NCBI RefSeq assembly: GCF_006517175.1
Contig: NZ_CP041186.1
Location: 992,001-1,056,000, forward strand
Direction: 5' to 3'
Length of the DNA stretch: 64,000 nucleotides
Source: Persicimonas caeni
Lineage (GTDB): Bacteria; Myxococcota_A; Bradymonadia; Bradymonadales; Bradymonadaceae
Part shown: positions 1-7,694 of the stretch, in pieces
How positions within the stretch are numbered: position 1 is the first letter of the stretch
Layout of the letters: the number at the start of each line of letters is the position of its first letter
The notes under the pieces: generated by a model
Databases searched by the model: none
Seen by the model: the letters and a program-made list of their open reading frames with translations, nothing else
What the model was told of the DNA's origin: nothing
Program-made: the position numbers and the translations under genes

Positions 1-2
1 AG

Positions 3-683
3 GCGGACGGGCCCAATATCTTGTGGCTGTCGAGCGACACGCCCCCGGCCGAAGGCCCCTTCGATCGCGCCCTGAAATATCCGGTGCCCGGGCCGGTCTT
101 CCGCAACGCGCTCGGCCAACTGGTCGACACCTCGGCGGGCGCCCAAGACCTGGAAAAGTGGCGCCTCTTCTACCGCGAGCTCAACGCGCGCCTCGAGCCT
201 ATCGAGCAGCAGAGCTACTTCCAGATTCTGGGCATCCCCAAGGACGCGCCGCACCACCGGTTGGTCAAGGCGTACGACCTGCTCAGCCAGCGCTACCACC
301 CGGACCGCTACCGCCAATATCGCCACGAGAAGTGGGGCAAGGCGATCCACGAAAAGGCGACAAAGCTTTACAAGGCGATGACCGAAGCGTATCAGGTCTT
401 GGCCGACCGCAAGCTGCGCGCGGCCTACGAGGACGCCATCAAACGCGGCGAGCTTCGCCTGAGCGCCGAGGATCAAGCCGGCAAAGACACCGGCCCCAAA
501 TCGCTGGTCGACATCGGCGAGACGGCGGCCTCCAAGAAGTTTTTGAAGCTCGCCCAGAGCGACATCGCCGGCCAAAATTTGACCAGCGCGCTCCAGAATC
601 TCAAATTTGCTAAGAGCATGGAGCCGAATAACACGGCCATTGCAGACAAGATCGCCGAAATCGAACAGAAGCTAGGCGGCTAG
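3..683 (+). CDS. J-domain (DnaJ-like) protein, 5' end outside window
   Basis: The frame is open from the first base of the window, so the N-terminus is missing. A J-domain is visible in the middle: a YFQILGI start, then the diagnostic HPD tripeptide encoded at about 297-305, then the helix leading to YQVLADRKLRAAYED. J-domains stimulate the ATPase of Hsp70 partners. The remaining C-terminal part (about 70 residues) ends in a helical, TPR-like stretch (LTSALQNLKFAKSMEPNN). There is no zinc-finger or CTD as in full DnaJ, so this is a type III J-protein of unknown client. A TTG at 21 could act as a start, but the open upstream frame makes truncation by the window edge more likely. Confidence 0.8.
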   Translation, partial: ADGPNILWLSSDTPPAEGPFDRALKYPVPGPVFRNALGQLVDTSAGAQDLEKWRLFYRELNARLEPIEQQSYFQILGIPKDAPHHRLVKAYDLLSQRYHPDRYRQYRHEKWGKAIHEKATKLYKAMTEAYQVLADRKLRAAYEDAIKRGELRLSAEDQAGKDTGPKSLVDIGETAASKKFLKLAQSDIAGQNLTSALQNLKFAKSMEPNNTAIADKIAEIEQKLGG

Positions 684-746
684 CCTCTCGACACCGGCCC
701 GACGGCGCGCCCCGAGCGCGCCCTCCTCTCCACCGACGTCGTATCC

Positions 747-1583
747 ATGGAAAAAAAGCGTTCCAATCTCGTTACGCGGGTGCTCACGGCGATCGTCGCC
801 ATCCCACTCTTGTTGGCGATCATCTTTATGGCGCCGCCATGGGGCACGTTCTTGCTGGTGGCCTTCGCCGGCATGGCCTCGGTGTGGGAGTACTGCAGCA
901 TCACCTACGGCGACGAGAATCGCCTGGCCAAGGTCGTCTCGGTGCTGGTCGCCGCGGGCATCTCCGCGGTGCTCTACTTTGTGTCCGAGTGGTTCGTCGA
1001 GGCCACCGCGGTCGCTTTCTTGCTGATTTTCATCGTCTTTTTGTTCAGCTACGACGACCAGGAACGCGTCAGCCACCAGATCGGCTCGAGTATCACCGGA
1101 ATCCTGTACGGCGGAGTGGTGTTGACCACACTGTCGCTGCTCGTGCGTGATGCGGGCATTGCGGGGCCCTACTGGATTTTGATGGCCATGGGCGTGACGT
1201 GGGGCTCGGATACGGGCGCCTACTTCGCGGGCCGCGCCTTCGGAAAGCACAAGCTGTACGAGGCGGTCAGCCCCAACAAGACCATCGAGGGCTCGCTGGG
1301 CGGCATCGCCGCGAGCATCGGCTTTGGGTTTTTGTTCAACTACCTGTTTTCCTTCGACGCGGCATGGACCAGCCTCGAGGTATGGCAGGTGCTGGTGATG
1401 GCGATTCCGGCCAATATCTTGGCGCAGCTCGGCGACCTGAGTGAGAGCCTCATCAAACGAGCTCACGGCATCAAGGACAGCGGAAATATCCTTCCGGGTC
1501 ACGGCGGCATGCTCGACCGCATCGACGGTCTGATCTTCGCCTCGCCCTGGTTCTACATCTTCTTTACTCATTTCGTGCTCTAA
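747..1583 (+). CDS. cdsA: Phosphatidate cytidylyltransferase
   Basis: CdsA makes CDP-diacylglycerol from phosphatidate and CTP in the inner membrane, the branch point for all phospholipid head groups. The 278-residue protein is a chain of hydrophobic segments and carries the family signature near the C-terminus: SLIKRAHGIKDSG, then GHGGMLDRIDG, holding the metal-binding Asp residues. The length is normal for the family. It lies 54 bp upstream of rseP, a very common pairing, although the usual uppS and dxr neighbours are absent here. The ATG at 747 follows a short 63-bp gap after the J-domain gene. Confidence 0.96.
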   Translation: MEKKRSNLVTRVLTAIVAIPLLLAIIFMAPPWGTFLLVAFAGMASVWEYCSITYGDENRLAKVVSVLVAAGISAVLYFVSEWFVEATAVAFLLIFIVFLFSYDDQERVSHQIGSSITGILYGGVVLTTLSLLVRDAGIAGPYWILMAMGVTWGSDTGAYFAGRAFGKHKLYEAVSPNKTIEGSLGGIAASIGFGFLFNYLFSFDAAWTSLEVWQVLVMAIPANILAQLGDLSESLIKRAHGIKDSGNILPGHGGMLDRIDGLIFASPWFYIFFTHFVL

Positions 1584-1637
1584 AGCGGCGCCCATGCGCG
1601 CCTCGGGCGCGACGGCCAACCCGGCACACGATCGCTC

Positions 1638-3356
1638 ATGAGTTTCGTCTATTTCATCATCCTCATCGGTGTCCTGATCTTCGTCCACGAGTTGGGACAC
1701 TTCATCTTCGCCAAGCTCTTCGACGTGAAGGTCTTGCGCTTCTCGATCGGGATGGGCCCGACTCTGGTCAGCTACACCAAAGGCGAGACCGAGTACGTGA
1801 TCTGCGCGCTGCCGCTGGGCGGCTACGTGCGCATGCTCGGCTACGAGCTGGGCGAGGTCGAAGAGATTGCCGACGAGGACCGCGATCGCGCGTTGATGAT
1901 GAAGCCCATCTGGCAGCGCTCGCTCATCGCGCTGGCCGGCCCGGTCTTCAACCTGATTCTGCCGGTGGTCATCTACTTCGTGGCCACCATGGCCCAGGGC
2001 ACCGCCCCGCCGGCGGTCATCGGCGAGGTCTTCGCCGAGACGCCCGCCGCCGAAGTCGGCCTGCAGCCCGGCGACAAGGTCGTGGCCATCGACGGCGAGG
2101 AAGTCACCTACTGGCACGAACTCTCCGAGACCATCGGCGAGTCGTACGGCCGCGAGATCGACGTCACGTTCATCCGCGACGGTGAGCGCCACGAAGTCCG
2201 CGTCGAGCCCGAGACCAAGCGCACCACCGACTTCATGGGCCTGCGCGAGCAGACCTACGGGATGCTCGGCATCCACCTGCAGCCCCACGGCACCACCGTG
2301 GGCATCTCCAACCCCGACTCGCCGGCCGCCAAAGCCGGCCTGAAGACCTTCGACAAGATCGAGGCGGTCGACGGCGAGCACGTCGAGCGCTTCGACGAGG
2401 TCGAGTCGAAGGTGCGCCAGAGCGGCGGCGAGCCCCTCGACATGGTCGTGCTGCACCGCGTGCCCGTCGACCCGGGCTACGCGCGCTTCTACGCCCAGCA
2501 GGTCGACGAAATCACCGCCTCGGCCACGAAGACCGACGACGGCTACGAGCTCGGCCTCGAGCCCGCCGAGATGTTCGTCGCCAAGGTCGAAGAGGACTCG
2601 CCGGCGGCCAAGGCCGGCCTGCAGACCGGCGACAAGCTCGTCGCTCTCGACGGGCGCGAGCACTCCAACTGGAGCCTGCTCAACCGAAAGATCACCAACG
2701 ACGTCAACGAAAAGATCGTCGAGCTCCAGGAAGAAGGCGTCGAGGATATCGAGGTCGAGCCCGAGTACGAGCTCAGCTACGAGCGCGACGGCGAGACCGT
2801 CACGACCACGCTCGCCCCCGAGGTCACCAAGTTCAAGGGCCAGGGCAACCAGGAGCGCTACCGCGTTTATATCGGCTGGGGTCACATCTCCGAGCGCGTC
2901 GCCGCCCCCGAGGTCGCCTTCCCCTTCTTCCCCCGGATGGCCTACGCCGCCGAGGTGAGCGTCGAGCAGACCTGGGAGTTCTGCGAGATGATCGTCATGG
3001 GCTTCGTGCGCATGGCTCAGGGACGCGTCAGCCTCGACAACCTGGGCGGCCCGATCATGATCGGCGAGCTCGCCGCCGAAGCGGGCAAAGCCGGCTGGCA
3101 GCCCTTCTTGCAGATGATGGCGCTCATCAGCATCAACCTGGGCATCATCAACCTTTTGCCCATTCCGGTGCTCGACGGCGGCCACTTGCTGTTGTACGCC
3201 CTCGAGGCGGTCAAGCGCGGGCCTCTTAGCTACCGCACCCGCCAAATCGCCGCCTATATCGGCATCGCCATGATTGTGTTCTTGATGGTCCTGGCGTTCA
3301 AAAACGATATCGAACGCAACTGGGAAGACATCGCGGAATGGATCAACCAAGAATGA
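1638..3356 (+). CDS. rseP: RIP metalloprotease RseP (site-2 protease) with three PDZ-like domains
   Basis: An intramembrane zinc protease that cleaves anti-sigma factors and remnant signal peptides. The N-terminal membrane helix carries HELGH (residues 17-21). The second zinc site lies in a C-terminal helix (PVLDGGHLL), followed by a final hydrophobic segment. The protein has 572 residues against about 450 for E. coli RseP. The extra length is periplasmic: three PDZ-like cores can be read, each with an AAxxGLxxxDKxxAxDGxE pattern, starting near residues 135, 225 and 315, where the family normally has two. Its stop overlaps the tsaB start as ATGA, which suggests translational coupling. Confidence 0.95.
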   Translation: MSFVYFIILIGVLIFVHELGHFIFAKLFDVKVLRFSIGMGPTLVSYTKGETEYVICALPLGGYVRMLGYELGEVEEIADEDRDRALMMKPIWQRSLIALAGPVFNLILPVVIYFVATMAQGTAPPAVIGEVFAETPAAEVGLQPGDKVVAIDGEEVTYWHELSETIGESYGREIDVTFIRDGERHEVRVEPETKRTTDFMGLREQTYGMLGIHLQPHGTTVGISNPDSPAAKAGLKTFDKIEAVDGEHVERFDEVESKVRQSGGEPLDMVVLHRVPVDPGYARFYAQQVDEITASATKTDDGYELGLEPAEMFVAKVEEDSPAAKAGLQTGDKLVALDGREHSNWSLLNRKITNDVNEKIVELQEEGVEDIEVEPEYELSYERDGETVTTTLAPEVTKFKGQGNQERYRVYIGWGHISERVAAPEVAFPFFPRMAYAAEVSVEQTWEFCEMIVMGFVRMAQGRVSLDNLGGPIMIGELAAEAGKAGWQPFLQMMALISINLGIINLLPIPVLDGGHLLLYALEAVKRGPLSYRTRQIAAYIGIAMIVFLMVLAFKNDIERNWEDIAEWINQE

Positions 3357-4102
3357 GTAGTACCGAACAGAGCTGGCGGCGCGTGCTCGCCATCGACACG
3401 GCCACGCGCACCCAATCCCTGGCCTTGATGGACGGCGAGACCGTCCTCGAGCACTCGCAGCGCAAGGTGAAGTTCAACCACGGCAGCACGCTGCTGAGCC
3501 ACCTGAACCAGACGCTCGCCGAGCACAAGCTCGAGGTGGGCGACCTCGACCTCATCGCCGTGGGCGTGGGTCCGGGAAGCTTCACCGGCCTGCGCGTGGG
3601 CCTGGCCATCGCCAAGTCCCTCGCCCGCGCCGAGGATATCCCCATCGTGGGCGTCTCCACGCTCGCCGCCCTGGCCTACCCGGTGGCCATCGGCCACCAA
3701 TTCGCCGCCGTCTGCCCGATGTACGACGCCCGCCGCCAGGAGGTCTACGCCGGGCTATACGCCTACGACGAGTCCCACCTGACCCAACTCGAGCCCGACC
3801 GCACCGCCTCACCGGCCGCCATGCGCCAGAAAATCCTCGAGCTGGCGAGCTCCTCGCGCCCCGTCATCATCGTGGGCGACGGCCCGCGCAAATACGACGA
3901 ACTGGCCGACTGGGACATGCCCGACGTCAACTGGGAGACCCCCGACGTCACCCTCATGCCCGCCTGGGCCGACGGCCCCTCGGCGGTCGGCCTCGCCCAA
4001 ATCGGCCGCCAAAAAGCCCAACACGGCCACCTCGCCGACGTTGCCTCGTTGGAGCCGAATTATATTCGGCCGACCGATGCCGAGTTGAACTACAAGGGTT
4101 GA
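3353..4102 (+). CDS. tsaB: tRNA threonylcarbamoyladenosine biosynthesis protein TsaB
   Basis: TsaB is the non-catalytic ASKHA-fold partner of TsaD in the t6A37 tRNA-modification complex. The N-terminus VLAIDTAT and the segment GVGPGSFTGLRVGLAIAKSLA are the family hallmarks. I prefer the ATG at 3353 because it overlaps the rseP stop in an ATGA arrangement; an in-frame ATG at 3338 would add five residues. The protein has 249 residues, normal for the family. It appears to be the last gene of a cdsA-rseP-tsaB run. Confidence 0.94.
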   Translation: MSSTEQSWRRVLAIDTATRTQSLALMDGETVLEHSQRKVKFNHGSTLLSHLNQTLAEHKLEVGDLDLIAVGVGPGSFTGLRVGLAIAKSLARAEDIPIVGVSTLAALAYPVAIGHQFAAVCPMYDARRQEVYAGLYAYDESHLTQLEPDRTASPAAMRQKILELASSSRPVIIVGDGPRKYDELADWDMPDVNWETPDVTLMPAWADGPSAVGLAQIGRQKAQHGHLADVASLEPNYIRPTDAELNYKG

Positions 4103-4152
4103 CTCTAAAAATTCTGCGATTTTGCTTGTATTCAACGCCCGCAACCGTTAAT

Positions 4153-4268
4153 TTCCCCTCAAAATGCCATGCTCGCCAATTGATCCCGACGGCGAAGCCA
4201 CTTCGTACGTGGCCGCGACATGTGTTTTTGCGGCCAGCATCACAATGAATCATTCAATTTGAGGGGAA
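4153..4268 (+). promoter_or_regulatory. Possible SD-sequestering 5' leader of the beta-helix lipoprotein gene
   Basis: The 11-base arm TTCCCCTCAAA (4153-4163) is the exact reverse complement of TTTGAGGGGAA (4258-4268), which contains the Shine-Dalgarno sequence GAGGGG just 5' of the ATG at 4273. Between the arms, GGCCGC (4211-4216) and GCGGCC (4230-4235) form a second stem. Pairing of the outer arms would hide the ribosome-binding site. The structure is seen in the sequence; a regulatory role is inference. Confidence 0.45.
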
Positions 4269-4272
4269 TCCC

Positions 4273-6051
4273 ATGAGAGCAGTAAAGAAGAGCCTGCTAG
4301 CGCTGAGTTGTGCCGTCATTACGGCGGGGACCGCCTGTGGTCCGGCTACCGACGATGACACTAACAATGGCCAGTTAGAGCCTTCGGCCGACTGCAGCGA
4401 GGCGCCCGAGTTGACCCCCGAGATGGTCAACGGCGGCAAGACGCTCGCCGGCGGGTCGTGCTACCGGGTCAACACCCGTATCACCGTCAACGACGGTACG
4501 CTGACCATCGAACCTGGCGTGGTCATCGAGTTCGCCGAAAATGCTTATATGCAGGTGACCGCCGACGGGCGCATCAACGCCGCCGGCACCGCCGACGCGC
4601 CCATCTTCTTCACCGGCGTCGAGCAAATCCGCGGCCACTGGCGAGGCGTCCTCGTCGAGACGAACAGCACCGACAACGCCTTCGATCACGTCGTCATGGA
4701 GTACGGCGGCGGCGACAACTGGAGCGGCGCCGGCAACTCGCTGGTCATGCTTCGCGTGGTCGGCAAGCTCAAGATCACCAACTCCACGTTCCGCGAGTCG
4801 GCCAACTGGGCGCTGCAGGCGTACAAAGAAGCCGACCTGAGCGGCTTCGCCGACAACACCTTCGAGAGCAACGAGACCCCTGCTTGGCTCTCGCCCGACC
4901 GCGTCAGCGACATGGCCGGCACCTCCGAGTTCGTCGACAACGACAACCAGTACGTGCAGGTCAGCTTCAGCAACGGCGCCTCCATCACCGCCGACGGCAC
5001 CTGGAAGGACGTCGGCGTGCCCTATCGCATCAGCGACCGCACGTTCATCAACGCCGAGTGGACGCTCGATCCGGGCGTGACCGTCGAGAACGAGGAAGAA
5101 GTTCAAATCCTCGTGAACACAGACGGCGGCGTGATTCGCGCCCTGGGCGAAGAGGGTAACCCTGTGACGTTCCGCGGCGTAGAGGCGCTTCGTGGCCATT
5201 GGCAGGGCATCGAAGTTGCCTCCAACACGGCCGACAACCTCTTCCAGCATACCGTCGTCGAGCACGGCGGCGGCTATCTGTGGAGCGGCGACCCCAGCTC
5301 CTACGGAGCCCTGCGAGTGGTTGGAAAGATGGAGATCGTCGACTCGACCTTCCGCGAGAACGCCAACTACGCGCTCAAGGCTTTCGAGCAATCCGACCTG
5401 CGCGGCTTTGCCAACAACACCTTCGAGAACAACGACGTCCCGATGTGGATCGCTCCCGACCGCGTGGGCGAGATGGCCGGCACCTCGCAGTTCACCGGCA
5501 ACGACGAGCAGATCGTGAAGGTCTCGCACACCAACGGTGCCAGCGTCAGCACCGACCAGTCCTGGAAGGATGTGGGCGTGCCCTACCGCGTCGTCGATCG
5601 CACCTTCGTCAACGCCGCGTTGACCATCGAGGCGGGCGTGACCGTCGAATTCGGCGAGGAAGACGAACTCCACGTCGAGGAAGAAGGCTCGCTCATCGTC
5701 GCCGGCACCGCCGACAACCCCGTGCTGATCACCGGCGTCAACAAGGTCGAGGGCTACTGGCACGGCATCGGCTTCAAGAGCAACTCCACGGCGAACAGCA
5801 TCTCGCACGCCACCATCGAGTACGGCGGCTCGAACGCCTGGAGCGGCAACACCAACAACCAGTCGACCATCTTCCTCGCCAAAGGCACGCTCGACCTCGA
5901 GTCGACCGCCATCAACTACAGCGAAGGCCACGGCATCTACATCGCTGACGGCGCCGCCATCAGCAGCTGCGAGGGCGTGACGTTCGACGGCAACGTCAAA
6001 GAAAACGTCTTCAACGACAGCTCTCCGGAAGCTGCCTGCAACCTGATTTGA
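4273..6051 (+). CDS. Lipoprotein with triplicated beta-helix-like repeats
   Basis: The protein has 592 residues. An N-terminal lipoprotein signal (hydrophobic stretch, then TAGTAC with the Cys as lipidation site) is followed by an acidic linker. The body is three imperfect copies of a module of about 175 residues. Each contains PGVxxEF or a similar strand, then HWRG / HWQG / YWHG, then NSTxN, then EYGG or EHGG and a WSG turn. Two copies also share WKDVGVPYR. This is the pattern of right-handed parallel beta-helix surface proteins. No catalytic residues can be assigned and the function is unknown; adhesion or glycan binding is a guess. Translation may be controlled by the leader described at 4153-4268. 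Confidence 0.85.
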   Translation: MRAVKKSLLALSCAVITAGTACGPATDDDTNNGQLEPSADCSEAPELTPEMVNGGKTLAGGSCYRVNTRITVNDGTLTIEPGVVIEFAENAYMQVTADGRINAAGTADAPIFFTGVEQIRGHWRGVLVETNSTDNAFDHVVMEYGGGDNWSGAGNSLVMLRVVGKLKITNSTFRESANWALQAYKEADLSGFADNTFESNETPAWLSPDRVSDMAGTSEFVDNDNQYVQVSFSNGASITADGTWKDVGVPYRISDRTFINAEWTLDPGVTVENEEEVQILVNTDGGVIRALGEEGNPVTFRGVEALRGHWQGIEVASNTADNLFQHTVVEHGGGYLWSGDPSSYGALRVVGKMEIVDSTFRENANYALKAFEQSDLRGFANNTFENNDVPMWIAPDRVGEMAGTSQFTGNDEQIVKVSHTNGASVSTDQSWKDVGVPYRVVDRTFVNAALTIEAGVTVEFGEEDELHVEEEGSLIVAGTADNPVLITGVNKVEGYWHGIGFKSNSTANSISHATIEYGGSNAWSGNTNNQSTIFLAKGTLDLESTAINYSEGHGIYIADGAAISSCEGVTFDGNVKENVFNDSSPEAACNLI

Positions 6052-6068
6052 CGCATCGAGAATCGCGG

Positions 6069-6108
6069 CCCCCCAGCTCCGCCTACGGCTACGCAGGGGG
6101 CTATCAAA
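6069..6108 (-). repeat. Inverted copy of the GATAGCCCCCTGCG repeat
   Basis: A single copy in opposite orientation to the tandem copies at 6259-6333. It runs from a C6 tract through AGCTCCGC to GGGGGCTATCAAA, with a 10-bp variant inside. Together with the right-hand copies it makes an imperfect inverted repeat flanking about 150 bp. Confidence 0.7.
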
Positions 6109-6258
6109 TCGCCTAACGCCCTCCGGGCTCGCAATCCGCGGGCCCGGCTCCATCCCCACCATACGCCTCTCGCACCGTACCGCCCTGACGCTCGCGTGGC
6201 GTACACCTTACTTCTACCGATCCCCTCACCACCTGGAGCCCTTGGGCGGAATCCCCAT

Positions 6259-6333
6259 TTGATAGCCCCCTGCGAAGCGTAGCTTGATAGCCCCCTGCGA
6301 AGCGTAGCTCGATAGCCCCCTGCGAAGCGTAGC
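6259..6333 (+). repeat. Three tandem 25-bp repeats (TTGATAGCCCCCTGCGAAGC...)
   Basis: Units occupy 6259-6283, 6284-6308 and 6309-6333 with one substitution among them, followed by GGAGCTGGGGGG. The core TTGATAGCCCCCT recurs at 37387-37399, so this is a dispersed family, resembling REP or BIME-type elements. Confidence 0.8.
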
Positions 6334-6458
6334 GGAGCTGGGGGGGGACGACGTGGCGCTTTTGATCGTCATAGACGCGATCCCCACACGCACAATTGAA
6401 TCCGCGCCCGAGGTAGTTTACCAAGAAGGAGGACCCATCCTCGCCTCGGGAGCCAGCG

Positions 6459-7694
6459 TTGAAGAAAACCACCTACATTTTCGGACTTCTGCTCGCGCTA
6501 GCCGCCACCACGAGCGCCTGCGACAAGCAAGAGAAACCGACCGACCAGGTCGCTACCGAGGAAGAGACGGCAAAGCCCGACGAGCACGCCGGCGCCCAAG
6601 GCGACGCGCTGCAGGGCGACTGGAAGGCCCACGACGTCCACACCCACCTGTCGCCCTACGCCTACCCGGTGGCGATCAAGGTGATGGACGACAACGGGCT
6701 GTACCGCATGGTGAATATGAGCGGGGGCGGAAGCCCGCGTTACCGCCAGGCGAACCTGGCCGAGGCCGACAAATTCGACGGGCGCATCGCCCTCTTTTTC
6801 AACGTCGACTGGGAAGACGTCGACGACGCCGACTTCGGCGAGTCGACCGCGGCGGCGCTCGAGACGGCGGTCGAGCAGGGCTTCGCGGGCTTGAAGATCA
6901 GCAAGGCGCTCGGCCTGGGCGTCAAGACTGAGGACGGCGAGTTGCTCGCCGTCGACGACCCGCGCCTGGCGCCCATCTGGGAGAAGGCGGGCAAGATCGG
7001 CATCCCGGTGGGCATCCACACGAGCGACCCGAAGGCCTTCTTCGAGAAGCCCGGCCCCGAAAACGAGCGTTGGGACGAGCTGAAGCTCGCGCCGAGCTGG
7101 AGCTTTTACGGCGAGGAGTACCCGTCGCGCAAAGCACTGCTCGACGCGCGTGACCGCATGGTGGCGAGCCACCCGTACACGACCTTCATGCTGCTCCACT
7201 TCGCCAACAACCCCGAGGACATCGACTACGTCGACCGGCTCCTCGACGAGCACCCGAACGTCATCGTCGACGTCTCCGCGCGCCTGGCCGAGATCGGCCG
7301 ACACGCCCCCGAGAAGGTGCGCAAACTGTTCATCAAGCACCAGGACCGCATCCTCTTTGCCACCGACCTCGGCCTGCGCGCTCGCCCCACCGAGCAAGGC
7401 CTGCAGTACCGGCTGACTCTGGGCAGCATCAGCAAAAAGCCGCCCACCCTCGAGGACGTCGCGGACTTTTACGACAAGCATTGGCGTTACTTCGAGACGG
7501 ACGAAGAGGCCATCGAGCACCCGGTGCCCATCCAGGGCGACTGGAAGGTCCACCCGATCGACCTCCCCCGGGAGGTCCTCGACAAACTCTACTGGAAGAA
7601 CGCCGAGCGGATTATCTTTGCGCCGTGGCTCGGCCGACGAGCTGCCACTAGCGTCGCCGACCGGGCGAGCGCGCTGATCACTCAAAGCCAATGA
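6459..7694 (+). CDS. Amidohydrolase-family (TIM-barrel) lipoprotein
   Basis: The 411-residue protein begins with a lipoprotein signal (LLALAATTSAC, Cys21). A metal-dependent hydrolase barrel follows: the HxH motif HTH at residues 61-63, a Lys-containing strand GLKISKALGLG, a His strand GIHTSDP, a MLLHFANN strand, and an Asp-bearing strand FATDLGL. This matches the amidohydrolase_2 type (decarboxylases and hydrolases of aromatic or cyclic substrates), but the substrate cannot be read. The start is a TTG with no well-placed ribosome-binding site. The stop overlaps the recG start as ATGA, so the two are probably co-translated. Confidence 0.82.
   Translation: MKKTTYIFGLLLALAATTSACDKQEKPTDQVATEEETAKPDEHAGAQGDALQGDWKAHDVHTHLSPYAYPVAIKVMDDNGLYRMVNMSGGGSPRYRQANLAEADKFDGRIALFFNVDWEDVDDADFGESTAAALETAVEQGFAGLKISKALGLGVKTEDGELLAVDDPRLAPIWEKAGKIGIPVGIHTSDPKAFFEKPGPENERWDELKLAPSWSFYGEEYPSRKALLDARDRMVASHPYTTFMLLHFANNPEDIDYVDRLLDEHPNVIVDVSARLAEIGRHAPEKVRKLFIKHQDRILFATDLGLRARPTEQGLQYRLTLGSISKKPPTLEDVADFYDKHWRYFETDEEAIEHPVPIQGDWKVHPIDLPREVLDKLYWKNAERIIFAPWLGRRAATSVADRASALITQSQ

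Larger units (their letters stand above)
6052..6458. other. Gene-free stretch with an inverted repeat cluster
   Basis: No convincing gene lies in these 407 bp. The stretch holds a repeat family in both orientations (see the repeat entries) separated by about 150 bp without evident features. A purine-rich AAGAAGGAGGA at about 6423-6433 could be a ribosome-binding site, but it is 25 bases from the next start. Confidence 0.6.

Noticed and set aside
672-3350. 892-codon open frame on the minus strand over cdsA and rseP
   Set aside because: Composition is a low-complexity shadow (D, H, V, G-rich) and the + strand holds two clear conserved enzymes.
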